Of a stretch of 64,000 bases of DNA, positions 46,183 through 55,465 are shown in pieces (position 1 is the first letter of the stretch; every line of letters starts with the position of its first letter). A model generated the notes under the pieces. It was not told the DNA's origin. It did not search any database and saw only the letters and a list, made by a program, of their open reading frames with translations. Made by a program: the position numbers and the translations under genes. Location of the stretch: contig NZ_FMIR01000017.1 of the NCBI RefSeq assembly GCF_900095745.1, positions 248,001 through 312,000 on the forward strand, in the 5' to 3' direction. The stretch comes from Microbacterium oxydans (lineage in GTDB: Bacteria > Actinomycetota > Actinomycetes > Actinomycetales > Microbacteriaceae).

Positions 46183-47361
46183 CTACTTGGCGCTGCGCCG
46201 CGAACCTCGACGCGCGCCGCGAACGACGTCCGCAGCCCGGGCGCCCACCGTACGCAACGACGCGTTGTCGACGGCCCAGGCGACGCGTGCGGGCCGCGCG
46301 TGCTCGGTGGTTCCGTCCGCCCACTCGGCGAGCAGTCGCCGCATCGCAGCGGCGACATCATGGGCGTCGAAGCCGACCGCTTCGCCGAGCCCTCCCGCGC
46401 GCACGACCTCTCCGCCGGTCTCCGCGCCGGCGAACAGCACGGGCGTGCCGACCGCCGCGGCCGCATACGTCTTGGTCGGTCGCGCGAAGTCGTAGCCGAT
46501 GCCGGGGACGATGCTCACGAGCGCCGCCACTGCGCCTCTGAGCCACGAGGCGGACTCCGCGGGTCCGACGAGTCCCCCGAAATGCACGCGGCCCGGTGCG
46601 ATCCGCTCCGCGAGCACCTTGAGTTCCGGTTCCACCGACCCCTGCCCGAAGAACCGGATGTGGACGTCGACCTCGGAGAGCTCCGCCAGGGCACGGATGA
46701 ACACCTCAGGCTGCTGCCACTCCGACATGGTTCCCGTGTAGACGAAGTACGGGACGTCTGCCGACGGGGCCGGCACGTCGGGCGAGAAGACATCGGTGTC
46801 GATCCCGTTGCCGACGCTGATCACGCGCTCGGGACGGCCGCCGATGTCTCCCAGTCGTTCGGCGACCTCCGGCGACACGGCGATGGCGGATGCGGCGCGC
46901 CGCAGGACGAAGCTCTCGACGGCGCGCATGACCGCGATCACCGGTCGAGGCGCCTCCATGGACGCGACCGCGTCGGTCCAGACATCGCCCGGGTAGTACA
47001 CCAGGACGCGTCCGGTGAGCAGGGCGGCGACCGCGGCGACGAGTCCGGTCGTGGGCGGTGCCTCCGCGACGATCACGTCGGCGCGATGCCGCAGCAGACG
47101 GAAGAACAACGGGATGTCGAAGGAGAGGTACTGCACGTAACCGCGGATGGCTCCGGTCCGATCGCGAAGGACCCGGGCTCGCCGAACGGTGACGCCCGGA
47201 GCATCGGTGGTCGTCATCCCGTGGGGTGGCCGAGTCGTGAGCACCACGACGTCGGAGTCGGGTGCGAGAGCCCGGACGAGTGCGTCCATCCGGAAGCTGG
47301 CGGCTGTGACTTCCGGCGTGTACAGCCGCGTCGCGACGACGACCCGTCTTCTCCTCGGCAT
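46183..47361 (-). CDS. GT4-family glycosyltransferase (WbuB-like)
   Basis: 392 residues: VVVATRLYTPEVTAASFRMD at the N-terminus, then PLFFRLLRHRADVIVAEAPP, YPGDVWTDAVASM, the linker GNGIDTDVFSPD and the donor site RPTKTYAAAAVGTPVLF. The layout resembles GT4 enzymes of the WbuB/WcaI type that add an amino sugar early in the repeat. It starts at ATG 47361 behind AGGGGCAGG and opens the 11-gene minus-strand block ending at 36005. Divergent from the GT2 gene at 47419. Confidence 0.88.
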   Translation of the reverse strand: MPRRRRVVVATRLYTPEVTAASFRMDALVRALAPDSDVVVLTTRPPHGMTTTDAPGVTVRRARVLRDRTGAIRGYVQYLSFDIPLFFRLLRHRADVIVAEAPPTTGLVAAVAALLTGRVLVYYPGDVWTDAVASMEAPRPVIAVMRAVESFVLRRAASAIAVSPEVAERLGDIGGRPERVISVGNGIDTDVFSPDVPAPSADVPYFVYTGTMSEWQQPEVFIRALAELSEVDVHIRFFGQGSVEPELKVLAERIAPGRVHFGGLVGPAESASWLRGAVAALVSIVPGIGYDFARPTKTYAAAAVGTPVLFAGAETGGEVVRAGGLGEAVGFDAHDVAAAMRRLLAEWADGTTEHARPARVAWAVDNASLRTVGARAADVVRGARRGSRRSAK

Positions 47362-47406
47362 CCTGCCCCTGTAGCTCGGTTGATGAAGGTCCGTTCGGAC
47401 ACCTGA

Positions 47407-47412
47407 CACAAT
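47407..47412 (+). promoter_or_regulatory. -10-like box of the 47419 GT2 gene, leaderless spacing
   Basis: CACAAT, 6 bases before ATG 47419. The PH-domain gene at 61454 has the same CACAAT-N6 arrangement, a variant of the TAnnnT pattern. Confidence 0.4.
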
Positions 47413-47418
47413 AGAACC

Positions 47419-48117
47419 ATGTCCTCGAGCGTCCCCGCGCCTCCCTCCCCCGACCGCAGCGCCTGGGTCGTCATCCCCCTCTACAACGAGGCGAGCGTGA
47501 TCGGCGGCGTGGTGGAGAGCCTGAAACCGTTCTTCGCGCACATCGTCTGCGTCGACGACGGCTCGCGAGACGGATCCGCGCGTGAGGCGGAGAAGGCGGG
47601 CGCCATGCTCGTGCAGCATCCCGTGAACCTGGGCCAGGGTGCGGCGCTGCAGACCGGATTCGACTTCGCGCTGGCGCACCCGGAGTGCGAGTACATCGTG
47701 ACCTTCGACGCCGACGGCCAGCATCGCATCGAGGATGCTATCGGCATGCTGCAGCTCGCCCGCGACGAAGACGTCGCCATCGTCTTCGGATCCCGATTCC
47801 TCGACGACCGCACGAACCCCGGTTGGATCAAGAAGGTGATCCTCAAGACGGCCGTGTGGGTCACCAATCTCACCACGAGCCTCAAGCTCACCGACGCCCA
47901 CAACGGGCTCCGCGTCATCCGACGCGACGCCGCAGCGGCGATCGATCTCCGACAGGACCGGATGGCGCATGCCACCGAGATCGTGCTGGAGCTCGGCCGA
48001 ACCCATCTCTCCTGGAAGGAGTATCCGGTGGAGCTCCTGTACACGGACTATTCGAAGGCGAAGGGCCAGAGCGTGCTCAACTCCGTCAACATCCTCGTCG
48101 ACTTGGTGGTGAGGTAG
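47419..48117 (+). CDS. GT2 glycosyltransferase (polyprenyl-phosphate type)
   Basis: 232 residues, a compact GT2 domain without membrane helices: WVVIPLYNEASVIGGV, VDDGSRDGS and the metal site FDADGQHRIEDA, followed by DAHNGLRVIRRDAA. The resemblance is to DPM1-like enzymes that load a sugar onto polyprenyl phosphate. A DUF2304 membrane protein follows 3 bases later; in many genomes this two-gene combination replaces the membrane helices missing from the GT2 itself. Confidence 0.92.
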   Translation: MSSSVPAPPSPDRSAWVVIPLYNEASVIGGVVESLKPFFAHIVCVDDGSRDGSAREAEKAGAMLVQHPVNLGQGAALQTGFDFALAHPECEYIVTFDADGQHRIEDAIGMLQLARDEDVAIVFGSRFLDDRTNPGWIKKVILKTAVWVTNLTTSLKLTDAHNGLRVIRRDAAAAIDLRQDRMAHATEIVLELGRTHLSWKEYPVELLYTDYSKAKGQSVLNSVNILVDLVVR

Positions 48118-48119
48118 CC

Positions 48120-48473
48120 ATGTGGATCCAGATCCTCCTGATCTCCGCCATCGTGGTGCTCGCGGTGTTCATGATGCGCCGGACGGGCGCAGACAGTCAC
48201 CTCGCGATCCGTCGACTGCTCATGGGCCTGTTCGTGATCGCCGCAGTGCTCTCGGTGCTCTTCCCGCAATGGCTGAGCTGGCTCGCGCAGCTCGTCGGCG
48301 TCGGTCGCGGCACCGACCTCGTGCTCTACGCGCTGATCGTGATGTTCCTCGCGTTCGTGTACTCGCAGTACCGCCGCAACGTCGCCCAGCAGCGGCAGCT
48401 CACCCTCCTGGCCCGCAAGATCGCCCTGCTCGAGGCCTCAGAGAACGAGAAGCACCCTACTCACAACCCGTGA
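48120..48473 (+). CDS. DUF2304 membrane protein, GT2 partner
   Basis: 117 residues with three membrane helices (about residues 2-18, 32-50 and 68-83) and a C-terminal helical stretch (NVAQQRQLTLLARKIALLEA). DUF2304 proteins normally stand beside small GT2 enzymes and are thought to anchor them or move their product. ATG 48120 follows the GT2 stop closely with a GAGG site. The 3' end overlaps the convergent DUF6541 gene by 17 bases. Confidence 0.88.
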   Translation: MWIQILLISAIVVLAVFMMRRTGADSHLAIRRLLMGLFVIAAVLSVLFPQWLSWLAQLVGVGRGTDLVLYALIVMFLAFVYSQYRRNVAQQRQLTLLARKIALLEASENEKHPTHNP

Positions 48474-50346
48474 CCTCGTAGAGGACGGCGTCGCCGACGC
48501 GGTCCACCTCGGTGAGGATCGAGGAATCGTCGAGGCCGTGCAGGCCGTCGAAGGTCGTGTAGTGGTTCTCGAACAGCACGCGGTCGCCGAAGTCGAGGGC
48601 GTGCGTCACGCCGAGTCTGTCGATCGCGTCGCACACGGCGGGCCCGCCCTCCACCAGGTACCTGGCCAGGGTCGACGCGTCATCGCCGTAGCGCCCGGTC
48701 ACGTGCGGGAAGACCACGTCGTGCCCGGTGAATGCGAACAACAGGCCGGCTCCGGTCAGCGGGTCGCCGATCACGACGGCGTCGTCGGGCAACTCGTCGT
48801 CGATCTCGTCGAACAGAGCCACCTCGTCGGGTGAGAGCCCCTGCGACACCTCGCTGAACTGGAAGCTCACGCTGCGCATGTAGCCCACGTCGTTGCGAAG
48901 TCCCACGAGATGGGTCGCCCCTGCGACGGCGACGATCGCGACGACAGCGACCACGAGGCCCCTGCGTCCTGCGCGCCACCAGCCGCGGATCCATTCGACG
49001 ACGACAGACGCGCCGAGCGCGGCGAGGGGCAGTCCCCACACCGCGATGAGCGCTCCGACGCGGGTCGTGTCGTCGTACCAGACGCCGACGAAGACACTGC
49101 GGATCGATTCGACCGGGAACCAGGTCGCCATCAGGAAGAAGAAGATGCTCACGGCGTAGGAGCCGAGGATCCACCACGTCCGGTCCTTCACCACGCGCCA
49201 GATACCGATCGCCGCCAGCGGCCCGAGCAGGAGCCCCGTCGACCTGCCGACCGGGCTGAGGAATGCGACCTCGCCGAGAGCCTGCCCCAGAGAGGAGGTG
49301 GGAAGCCACTCGTGCGTCGTCACATTGGCCACGATCCAGACCACGGCGAGTGCGACCGCCCCCAGAACCACCGAGAGTGCGACGACGACCCGTGTCGTGG
49401 TTCCGCCCGCGCGAGCTGTGCGCCACGCCAACCAGACGAGGTAGGGCACGAGCAGCACCACCGCGCCGAGAAGTGCGGAGGGATGCGCGAGGGCGACCGC
49501 ACCCGCAGCCGCGAGGGCGATGAGGATACGCAGCGTCCTCCCCGCCCACGAGAGCGCCGGCGCGAAGGCGATCAGGACGACCGCGAGGAAGATCGGGATC
49601 AGCGCGGTGCCGAGCAGGTTGGGATAGAGGACGCCCCAGTTGAGGAAGCCGAGGGGGAAGACGCTGAAGCCCAGACCCACGAGCGGCGCCCACGTGGTGG
49701 CAGCCGGGCGGGACGGGAACGCCACGGCGGTCAGGCAGGCGAGGGCGACGGGCCACACCAGCGCGACCACCGCGACGGTGGTCACGTTGGTCGCCGCGAC
49801 GATGCTGCCCGCGGCCGGCACGACGAGACTGACCAGCGCGTGCCAGAGGGTGGGATAGAACGACGTCGCGGCGCCGGGCACCACCATCGTCATGTGCAGC
49901 GGGGAGGCGTCGCCGGTCTCAGCGATGAACTCGACGGCGTTCAGGTGGAACAGGCCGTCATAGAGCTGGGAGGGGTTGCCGGGAGCCCCGATGCCCAAGG
50001 CGACGATGCCGATCCAGGCGACAACGGCCGCGGCGAGCGCGATCCATGCGCCCCTCCCCGCACGGGGTGCGGTGTCGACCGCGCGCCGGTCGAAGAACCG
50101 GAGCGCCGCGGCGACGACCCAGATGACGACGGTGACCACTGCCACGGGGATCAGTCCCCAGCGCATCCCCAGCAGGGGAGCGAGGAGAGACGCGGCAGCG
50201 AGAACGCCGAGGGAGACGGCGATCGCCACACCGAGGCGCACGATTCCCCGCACGCCGCGAAGGCAGAGCCCGATGGGCAGCCCAGGGACGATCAGAAGGG
50301 CGGCCGCGACGAGCAGCGCTGGGATCTGACCGATCCAGTCGCTCAC
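48457..50346 (-). CDS. DUF6541-like multi-pass membrane protein
   Basis: 629 residues with thirteen or so membrane helices over the first 460 residues and a C-terminal extracytoplasmic domain of about 150 residues (FSEVSQGLSPDEVALFDEID, TGAGLLFAFTGHDVVFPH). It resembles the DUF6541 group found in actinobacterial glycan loci, which looks like a GT-C transferase: the first loop contains YDGLFHLNAVEFI with an Asp in the expected place. A role adding lipid-linked sugars outside the membrane is plausible but unproven. It overlaps the exporter ATPase start by 4 bases. Confidence 0.85.
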   Translation of the reverse strand: MSDWIGQIPALLVAAALLIVPGLPIGLCLRGVRGIVRLGVAIAVSLGVLAAASLLAPLLGMRWGLIPVAVVTVVIWVVAAALRFFDRRAVDTAPRAGRGAWIALAAAVVAWIGIVALGIGAPGNPSQLYDGLFHLNAVEFIAETGDASPLHMTMVVPGAATSFYPTLWHALVSLVVPAAGSIVAATNVTTVAVVALVWPVALACLTAVAFPSRPAATTWAPLVGLGFSVFPLGFLNWGVLYPNLLGTALIPIFLAVVLIAFAPALSWAGRTLRILIALAAAGAVALAHPSALLGAVVLLVPYLVWLAWRTARAGGTTTRVVVALSVVLGAVALAVVWIVANVTTHEWLPTSSLGQALGEVAFLSPVGRSTGLLLGPLAAIGIWRVVKDRTWWILGSYAVSIFFFLMATWFPVESIRSVFVGVWYDDTTRVGALIAVWGLPLAALGASVVVEWIRGWWRAGRRGLVVAVVAIVAVAGATHLVGLRNDVGYMRSVSFQFSEVSQGLSPDEVALFDEIDDELPDDAVVIGDPLTGAGLLFAFTGHDVVFPHVTGRYGDDASTLARYLVEGGPAVCDAIDRLGVTHALDFGDRVLFENHYTTFDGLHGLDDSSILTEVDRVGDAVLYEVTGCE

Positions 50347-51080
50347 GCGTCCACCAGAGCGATGGCGCCCTCGACCTCACCGTCGTAGATGACCTCGCCC
50401 TTGTTGATCACGATGCCGCGGGTGCACAGCTCACGGACCATCTCCATGTCGTGGCTGACGACGACGAGGGTCTTGCCCGCGGCGATGAGCTCTTCGAACT
50501 TGAGTCGGCACTTCTCCCGGAACGGCGCATCGCCGACGGAGAGGATCTCGTCGACGAGGAGCACGTCGAGCTCGACGTGGATCGCGACAGAGAAGGCCAG
50601 CCGCATGAACATCCCGGAGGAGTAGTGCTTGACCTCCTGGTCGATGAACTGCTCGATCTCGCTGAACGCCACGATCTCGTCGTAGCGGGCCTCGATCTCG
50701 TGGCGTTTCATCCCGAGGATCGCCGCGTTGAGGAAGACGTTCTCGCGTCCGGAGAGTTCGGGGTGGAAGCCGGCGCCGACTTCGATGAGACCGGCGACCC
50801 GACCGCGGGTCAGCACCTGTCCGTCATCGGGCTCCATGACGCCGGAGACCAACTTGAGAAGCGTGGACTTGCCCGATCCGTTGAGCCCGAGGATGGCGAC
50901 GGACTCCCCCTCGCCGATGACGAGGTCCACGCCTTTCAGCGCTTCGAACTGGCTGGTGAGCTTCTGCCGCTTGATCCAGGCGACGACGGTGTCCTTGAGG
51001 GAGAACGCGTGGTTGAGCGTGAACCGCTTGCGCACGTCGTCGATGATGATGCTCGGCCTGATCGCCGTCTGTTCACTCAT
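50343..51080 (-). CDS. ABC-2 polysaccharide exporter ATP-binding protein (second Wzt-type system)
   Basis: 245 residues. Walker A GLNGSGKST, the signature HYSSGMFMRLAFSV (degenerate, as in teichoic acid and O-antigen exporters) and Walker B LLVDEILSVGD are clear. It lacks a C-terminal glycan-binding domain, so chain-length control must lie elsewhere. ATG 51080 overlaps the permease stop (ATGA). With the permease it forms an exporter distinct from that at 27004-28556. Confidence 0.92.
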   Translation of the reverse strand: MSEQTAIRPSIIIDDVRKRFTLNHAFSLKDTVVAWIKRQKLTSQFEALKGVDLVIGEGESVAILGLNGSGKSTLLKLVSGVMEPDDGQVLTRGRVAGLIEVGAGFHPELSGRENVFLNAAILGMKRHEIEARYDEIVAFSEIEQFIDQEVKHYSSGMFMRLAFSVAIHVELDVLLVDEILSVGDAPFREKCRLKFEELIAAGKTLVVVSHDMEMVRELCTRGIVINKGEVIYDGEVEGAIALVDA

Positions 51081-52048
51081 AGGTCCTGTGCGAACTTTCC
51101 CTCGAGGCGGCGGAAGACGAACTGCCCGAGCAGCAAGGTGGCGACGGCGATGAGGAACGTCCACAGCGTGTTCCAGCCCAGGTTCGGCGGAAGCGCGACG
51201 AGTTCCGTACCCGCGTATCCGGCGGCCGAGACCATGCCCTCGGTCGCCGGACGCCAGAAGGCGTAATGGAAGAGTTCCACGCCCTGGGTGATCGGATTGA
51301 GGAGGTACAGGTCCACGAGCCACGACGGCCAGTGCAGCCGGTCTACGACCGCCTCCTGCACCATGATCCACGCGTACAGCACGGGTGATGCCCACGTGGC
51401 GAGCAGCAGCATCAGCTCCACGATGTTCTCGGCGTCGCGGAAGCGCACGTTGACGGCGCCGAAGAAGAGGCCGAGACCGAGGCTGAACACCATGACGATG
51501 ATCATTCCCGCGAGCACGGCGAGGATGCTCAGCACCGAGATGTGCGCGATCCATCCCATCAGGAGGCAGACCACCAGCAGCAGCCCGACCTGCGGGAGGA
51601 AGTGCACGAACGCGACGATCACGGCCGAGACCGCGAACAGCTGGCGCGGAAGGAACACCTTGCGCACCAGCGGGGCGTTGCCGACGATCGACGTGGTCGC
51701 GTTCTTGAATCCCTCAGAGAACAGGTTGATCACCACGATCCCCGAGAACAGGTAGACCGCGTAGTTCGGGATCCCGTGGTCGAGCTTCATGAAGATGCCG
51801 AGGACCACCCAGAACACGAGGAACTGGGCCGCGGGTCGCACGTAGGACCAGGTCCATCCGAGCACCGAGTTGCGGTACCGCGTCGTGACGCCCGTGCGGA
51901 CGAGAAGGTTCAGCAGATAGCGCCACCGCACCACGTCGATGAGCCCATGGCTTTTGCCGGGGATGTCGAAGTCGGCTCGCGGGATGATGGCGTAAGGATC
52001 GGGTTTGATCGTCACAGGTGTTCCATCCGGGAAAGGAGCAGCCTTCAT
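51077..52048 (-). CDS. ABC-2 polysaccharide exporter permease (second Wzm-type system)
   Basis: About 323 residues with six membrane helices. The conserved RYRNSVLGWTWSYVRPAAQF and LYLLNPITQGVELFHYAFW segments mark Wzm/TagG permeases; a soluble N-terminal segment of about 45 residues (DPYAIIPRADFDIPGKSHG) is typical of actinobacterial members. The start is uncertain: ATG 52048 is used here, GTG 52015 has a weak GGATGGA upstream, and GTG 52084 lies inside a hairpin that probably ends the preceding gene. Confidence 0.85.
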   Translation of the reverse strand: MKAAPFPDGTPVTIKPDPYAIIPRADFDIPGKSHGLIDVVRWRYLLNLLVRTGVTTRYRNSVLGWTWSYVRPAAQFLVFWVVLGIFMKLDHGIPNYAVYLFSGIVVINLFSEGFKNATTSIVGNAPLVRKVFLPRQLFAVSAVIVAFVHFLPQVGLLLVVCLLMGWIAHISVLSILAVLAGMIIVMVFSLGLGLFFGAVNVRFRDAENIVELMLLLATWASPVLYAWIMVQEAVVDRLHWPSWLVDLYLLNPITQGVELFHYAFWRPATEGMVSAAGYAGTELVALPPNLGWNTLWTFLIAVATLLLGQFVFRRLEGKFAQDL

Positions 52049-52063
52049 ACTAGCCGGGGCATT

Positions 52064-52100
52064 CTGAGGATCTGCGCTGCCCACGCGCAGACGATCTCAG
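52064..52100 (-). terminator. Hairpin at the end of the cell-wall-binding protein gene
   Basis: Arms CTGAG / CTCAG, ATC / GAT and TGCGC / GCGCA pair with small bulges around a 7-base loop. The hairpin covers the stop codon of the gene at 52097 and ends 16 bases before ATG 52048. There is no T-run, so read-through into the exporter genes is possible. Confidence 0.4.
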
Positions 52101-54169
52101 CATCGACGAAGCTGGCCGATGCCCTCCGCGGAGAGCACCCCCGTCCCGCCGACCAGGGTGACGGTCGTCGCTCCCCTGGTGCGCAGGAACTCCGCCGCCT
52201 GGGGGAACATGCAGGTGCTCTGCGAGAGCACGAGCGGGACCCCGAGCCTGCCGGCGAGAGCCGATCCGGTGAGGGCGTCCGGGAAGTCGTCACCCGTGGC
52301 GACGAGCACACGCAGTGCCGTCGAGGGGAAGTACGCGTTGTTCACGGCGATGTTCGTCAGGTATCGATCGGTGCCGGAGAGCCGGTTCATCTTGAAGCCC
52401 TGGCCCTGCAGCTGGGCGACCACCGAATCCTTGACCACTCCGGCGCCTCCCACGACCGTGATGTTCGCGGCGCCGATCTTGCGGAGCGTCGCGATCGTCG
52501 CGGCATCAGCGCTGTTGGCGAGTCCGTCCACGAGCAGCACCGGAATGCGCCCTGCACCACCGGCGGCCGCCGCGCTGAGAGCATCCGGGAAGTCCGCACC
52601 GGTCGCCAGGAGAACGTTGGCGCTCGCGCCGGAGCTCTCGACGATGGCACGCGAGGTCGAGTAACGGTCTGCGCCGCTGATCCGCTCGATCTTGGCAGCC
52701 GGTACCGCGGCCTTCGTCTGCGCCGCCACGGCGTCCGAGATCACGCCCACCCCGCCGACGAGGACCACCCGGGTGGGTGCGAGCCTCTTGAGCTCCGCCG
52801 CGACGTTCGCCGGGATGGCTCCCGGGGTCGTGAGCAGGAGCGATGCCTGCGCCTTGCTCGCCGCCGCCACCGCCGAGAGGGCGTCGGGGAAGTCGAGGCT
52901 CGTCGCGAGGAAGACCGTTCTGGTCCCGGTGGGCCATGCGGCGCGGGAGGCTTCGACCGCGGTCTGCTCTCGACTGTTCCCGGAGATCCGGTCGACCTTC
53001 ACCGTCGTCGCCGTGTAGGCGGCGGACTGTGCCGTCGCATCGACGTAGCCGGCACGCTTCGCCGTCAGCTTGACCTCGAGCTTCGTGCCGCTGTCGGCGA
53101 CGGTCAGGTTGTACGACCGCCCGGTGGCACCGGGGATCGCTGTCCCGTTGCGGAACCACTGGTAGAGCGTCGTGGTGGCAGCGGGCGTGAAGACGCCCGT
53201 CGCCGTGAGGGTCTGACCGGGGATCACGTAGCCGTTGACGAGCGGCTTGCCCGCAGTGAAGGTCAGCGTCCGCGTCGGACCGAACCAGTCGGTGAAGTAG
53301 TTGTAGAAGTTCCGGTTGCCGTAGGCCGAGCATCCGTCACCCTCGCCGTAGCCGGCGCGCAGGGCAGCCGCGTTGGGCTGGTACGGCGTGTAGTAGTAGA
53401 GAGCCGACGTCGCCTTGTTCGCGACGTACACCGGCGCGGAGCCGCAGGATGCCTTGGGGTTGTAGAGGATGTTCCAGGTCTTGCCCGGCGCATACCACTG
53501 GAACCACTTGCCTTCCATGTAGATCTGCATCTGGCGGGCGGCGCCGTAGATCTGGTGGAAGAAGCCGATGAAGTTCGGGTCGCACGGCGCGGTGTCCGGG
53601 CATCCCTGCCCGAGAGCGATCCGATAGCGCCAGGCGCTCGGCCACGTGTGGGTGATCAGCCCCTGCTCCTTCTGGAGCATCACGATCAGTACCTGCGGGT
53701 TGATGTTGCAGGCCTGCGAGACGCGGTAGATGATGCGCGCGGCCGATTCGTTCGCGGCGCCCGTGTATCCGCTGCAGTACTGGTCTGCCGGGCGGGTGAC
53801 CGTGGTCATCCGGAAGTCCTTCAGGCAGACGATCGCCTCGTTGTTCTCGTCACGGCCACCCAGGCAGCGCGCGACCTTGCCGTTGAAGAAGGTCTGGATC
53901 TGCGCCTCGGTCATCGTGCTCTTGTTCGTGAACACGGCGTCGCTGATGAGGTTTCCCGGTGTGAAACCGGTGAGGCTGCTCTTCGCGATCCCCGCATCGA
54001 CGGGGGCGGCGGAGGCGTTCGCGACTGTCGCCACGGGTGACGCGACCGTCGCCTGAGCAGCGGCGGCGGGAACGACCGTTCCGAGAACGAGGGCGGAGAC
54101 AGCGAGGAAACAGGTGAGGAGTGGGGCAGTCCTCAGGGTGTTTCGCGAGCGTGGGGCACGTCGAGACAT
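52097..54169 (-). CDS. Secreted protein with three cell-wall-binding type 2 repeats
   Basis: 690 residues. A signal peptide (basic SRRAPRSR, hydrophobic core, AAAAQA cleavage region, residues 1-39) leads to an N-terminal domain of about 270 residues with paired cysteines that I do not recognise (QIQTFFNGKVARCLGG, GFFHQIYGAARQMQIYMEGK, NFYNYFTDWFGP), then an Ig-like segment (TGVFTPAATTTLYQWFRNGT). The last 300 residues are three CWB2 repeats, each with a DFPDALS or equivalent and a VVLVGG-type strand. CWB2 repeats attach proteins non-covalently to secondary wall polymers such as those made nearby. Confidence 0.9.
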   Translation of the reverse strand: MSRRAPRSRNTLRTAPLLTCFLAVSALVLGTVVPAAAAQATVASPVATVANASAAPVDAGIAKSSLTGFTPGNLISDAVFTNKSTMTEAQIQTFFNGKVARCLGGRDENNEAIVCLKDFRMTTVTRPADQYCSGYTGAANESAARIIYRVSQACNINPQVLIVMLQKEQGLITHTWPSAWRYRIALGQGCPDTAPCDPNFIGFFHQIYGAARQMQIYMEGKWFQWYAPGKTWNILYNPKASCGSAPVYVANKATSALYYYTPYQPNAAALRAGYGEGDGCSAYGNRNFYNYFTDWFGPTRTLTFTAGKPLVNGYVIPGQTLTATGVFTPAATTTLYQWFRNGTAIPGATGRSYNLTVADSGTKLEVKLTAKRAGYVDATAQSAAYTATTVKVDRISGNSREQTAVEASRAAWPTGTRTVFLATSLDFPDALSAVAAASKAQASLLLTTPGAIPANVAAELKRLAPTRVVLVGGVGVISDAVAAQTKAAVPAAKIERISGADRYSTSRAIVESSGASANVLLATGADFPDALSAAAAGGAGRIPVLLVDGLANSADAATIATLRKIGAANITVVGGAGVVKDSVVAQLQGQGFKMNRLSGTDRYLTNIAVNNAYFPSTALRVLVATGDDFPDALTGSALAGRLGVPLVLSQSTCMFPQAAEFLRTRGATTVTLVGGTGVLSAEGIGQLRRC

Positions 54170-54269
54170 GTGACCAGTGTGACGGAAGTTGCAGGATGAT
54201 GCCACTGTTGCGCCTCTTTGGCCACAGCACCCCGGCGTGTCGCACCGATGTGCAGGTGGCTCCCAGCCC

Positions 54270-55343
54270 TCAGAGGTCGGCGTGCAAAGCCCAGAGCCGC
54301 TCCGCCGAACTCGCCCACGAGAAGGCCCTGGACCGATCCGCGGCCAGGACGCGCAGCCGGTCCGCCGCGGCATCCGTCGCCTCCGCCATGGCGTCCGCGA
54401 TCTCGTCGGCGGCGACCAGCTTCCCGCCATCGGCGATGACATCCCGGTGCGAGCCGCTGTCTACTGCGACGACAGGGATCCCGAGGGCCATCGCCTCGAC
54501 CGCGCGCCATGGCCACCCGGCAGAACTGCTCGTCGCGCCGAACACCGATGCCCCGGCCAGCACGGCCGCACGGTCCGCGGTATCCAGCGCACCTCGGATA
54601 TGCGCGCGCCGCTCGGGGAGCCCCGCGGCCGAGGCGAGCTCCGCGTAACGGGGTTCCGCACCATCGGGAGCGCCCAGCACGACGGCATCGATCCCCGCTG
54701 CGACAGCGCCGCGGAAACCGTCGTGCAGATCGGCCACCGACCCCGCCAGCACCACATAGCGTGCGGGCAACGACAACGCGGCTCGCCTTTCGGCGGCGTC
54801 GACAGGCGCCGCGAATCCACGGGGCGGAGCACCCGCCACCACGCGGACGCGATCGCCGAGACGTGCGAGTTCCGACAGCCGCTCGGCGACGGCATGCGAG
54901 GGCACGACCACGGCATCGGCATGCCTCACTGCCCGCCGGAGCATGCCGCGCTGCCAGGCGACGAGGCTCTTGGACAGCTGCTCCGGTGCGTCCCATGCGC
55001 GCAGATCCCACAGCGTGACCGTGGTCTGGTGGTTGTCGTGCACGCGGTCATGCCGCACGAGCGGGGCCATCAGCGTCGGCGAATGGATCATTCCTCCGCC
55101 GACCCCCGGAGCGATCCCGAGCTGCCAGGAGGCGGCCAACTCGCGACGCCCGAGCCCGAGGGTCCGCACCTCGCCGACACCGGCGACCGGCACCTCCGCA
55201 CCCGCAGGAACGATGGCGTCCACCGTGCACCCGGAAGGCGCCGTCGCGATCAGTCCGACCGTGAGATCGAGAGAGGCGGAAGCCTCGTCGGGGTCGACGA
55301 CGTGCACGAGCTGATCCAGAACAACACGCAGCCGAGCACCCAT
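54270..55343 (-). CDS. Glycosyltransferase, GT4-like
   Basis: 357 residues. An N-terminal half with VVLDQLVHVVDPDEASASL and GGGMIHSPTLMAPLV, and a C-terminal donor-binding half with ASVFGATSSSAGWPWRAVEA and LGIPVVAVDSG; the E-x7-E region is present as the first Glu of RAVEAM only, so it is a diverged member. Cytoplasmic, no membrane helix. ATG 55343 is 6 bases after TAGCCT. It lies downstream of nothing on its strand and 100 bases upstream of the cell-wall-binding protein gene. Confidence 0.85.
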   Translation of the reverse strand: MGARLRVVLDQLVHVVDPDEASASLDLTVGLIATAPSGCTVDAIVPAGAEVPVAGVGEVRTLGLGRRELAASWQLGIAPGVGGGMIHSPTLMAPLVRHDRVHDNHQTTVTLWDLRAWDAPEQLSKSLVAWQRGMLRRAVRHADAVVVPSHAVAERLSELARLGDRVRVVAGAPPRGFAAPVDAAERRAALSLPARYVVLAGSVADLHDGFRGAVAAGIDAVVLGAPDGAEPRYAELASAAGLPERRAHIRGALDTADRAAVLAGASVFGATSSSAGWPWRAVEAMALGIPVVAVDSGSHRDVIADGGKLVAADEIADAMAEATDAAADRLRVLAADRSRAFSWASSAERLWALHADL

Positions 55344-55349
55344 GCGATC

Positions 55350-55355
55350 AGGCTA
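55350..55355 (-). promoter_or_regulatory. -10-like box of the 54270 glycosyltransferase gene, leaderless spacing
   Basis: TAGCCT on the minus strand, 6 bases before ATG 55343. Confidence 0.5.
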
Positions 55356-55465
55356 TCCTCGCCGCGCAGCTCCCCCGTGGAGCGCACCACCCGCGCCGCG
55401 ACAATGTCAGCGTTCCCACAGTTTTCGCCCACCGCCGCCCCAGCGGTTCGTGCTTGAATGCTCGA

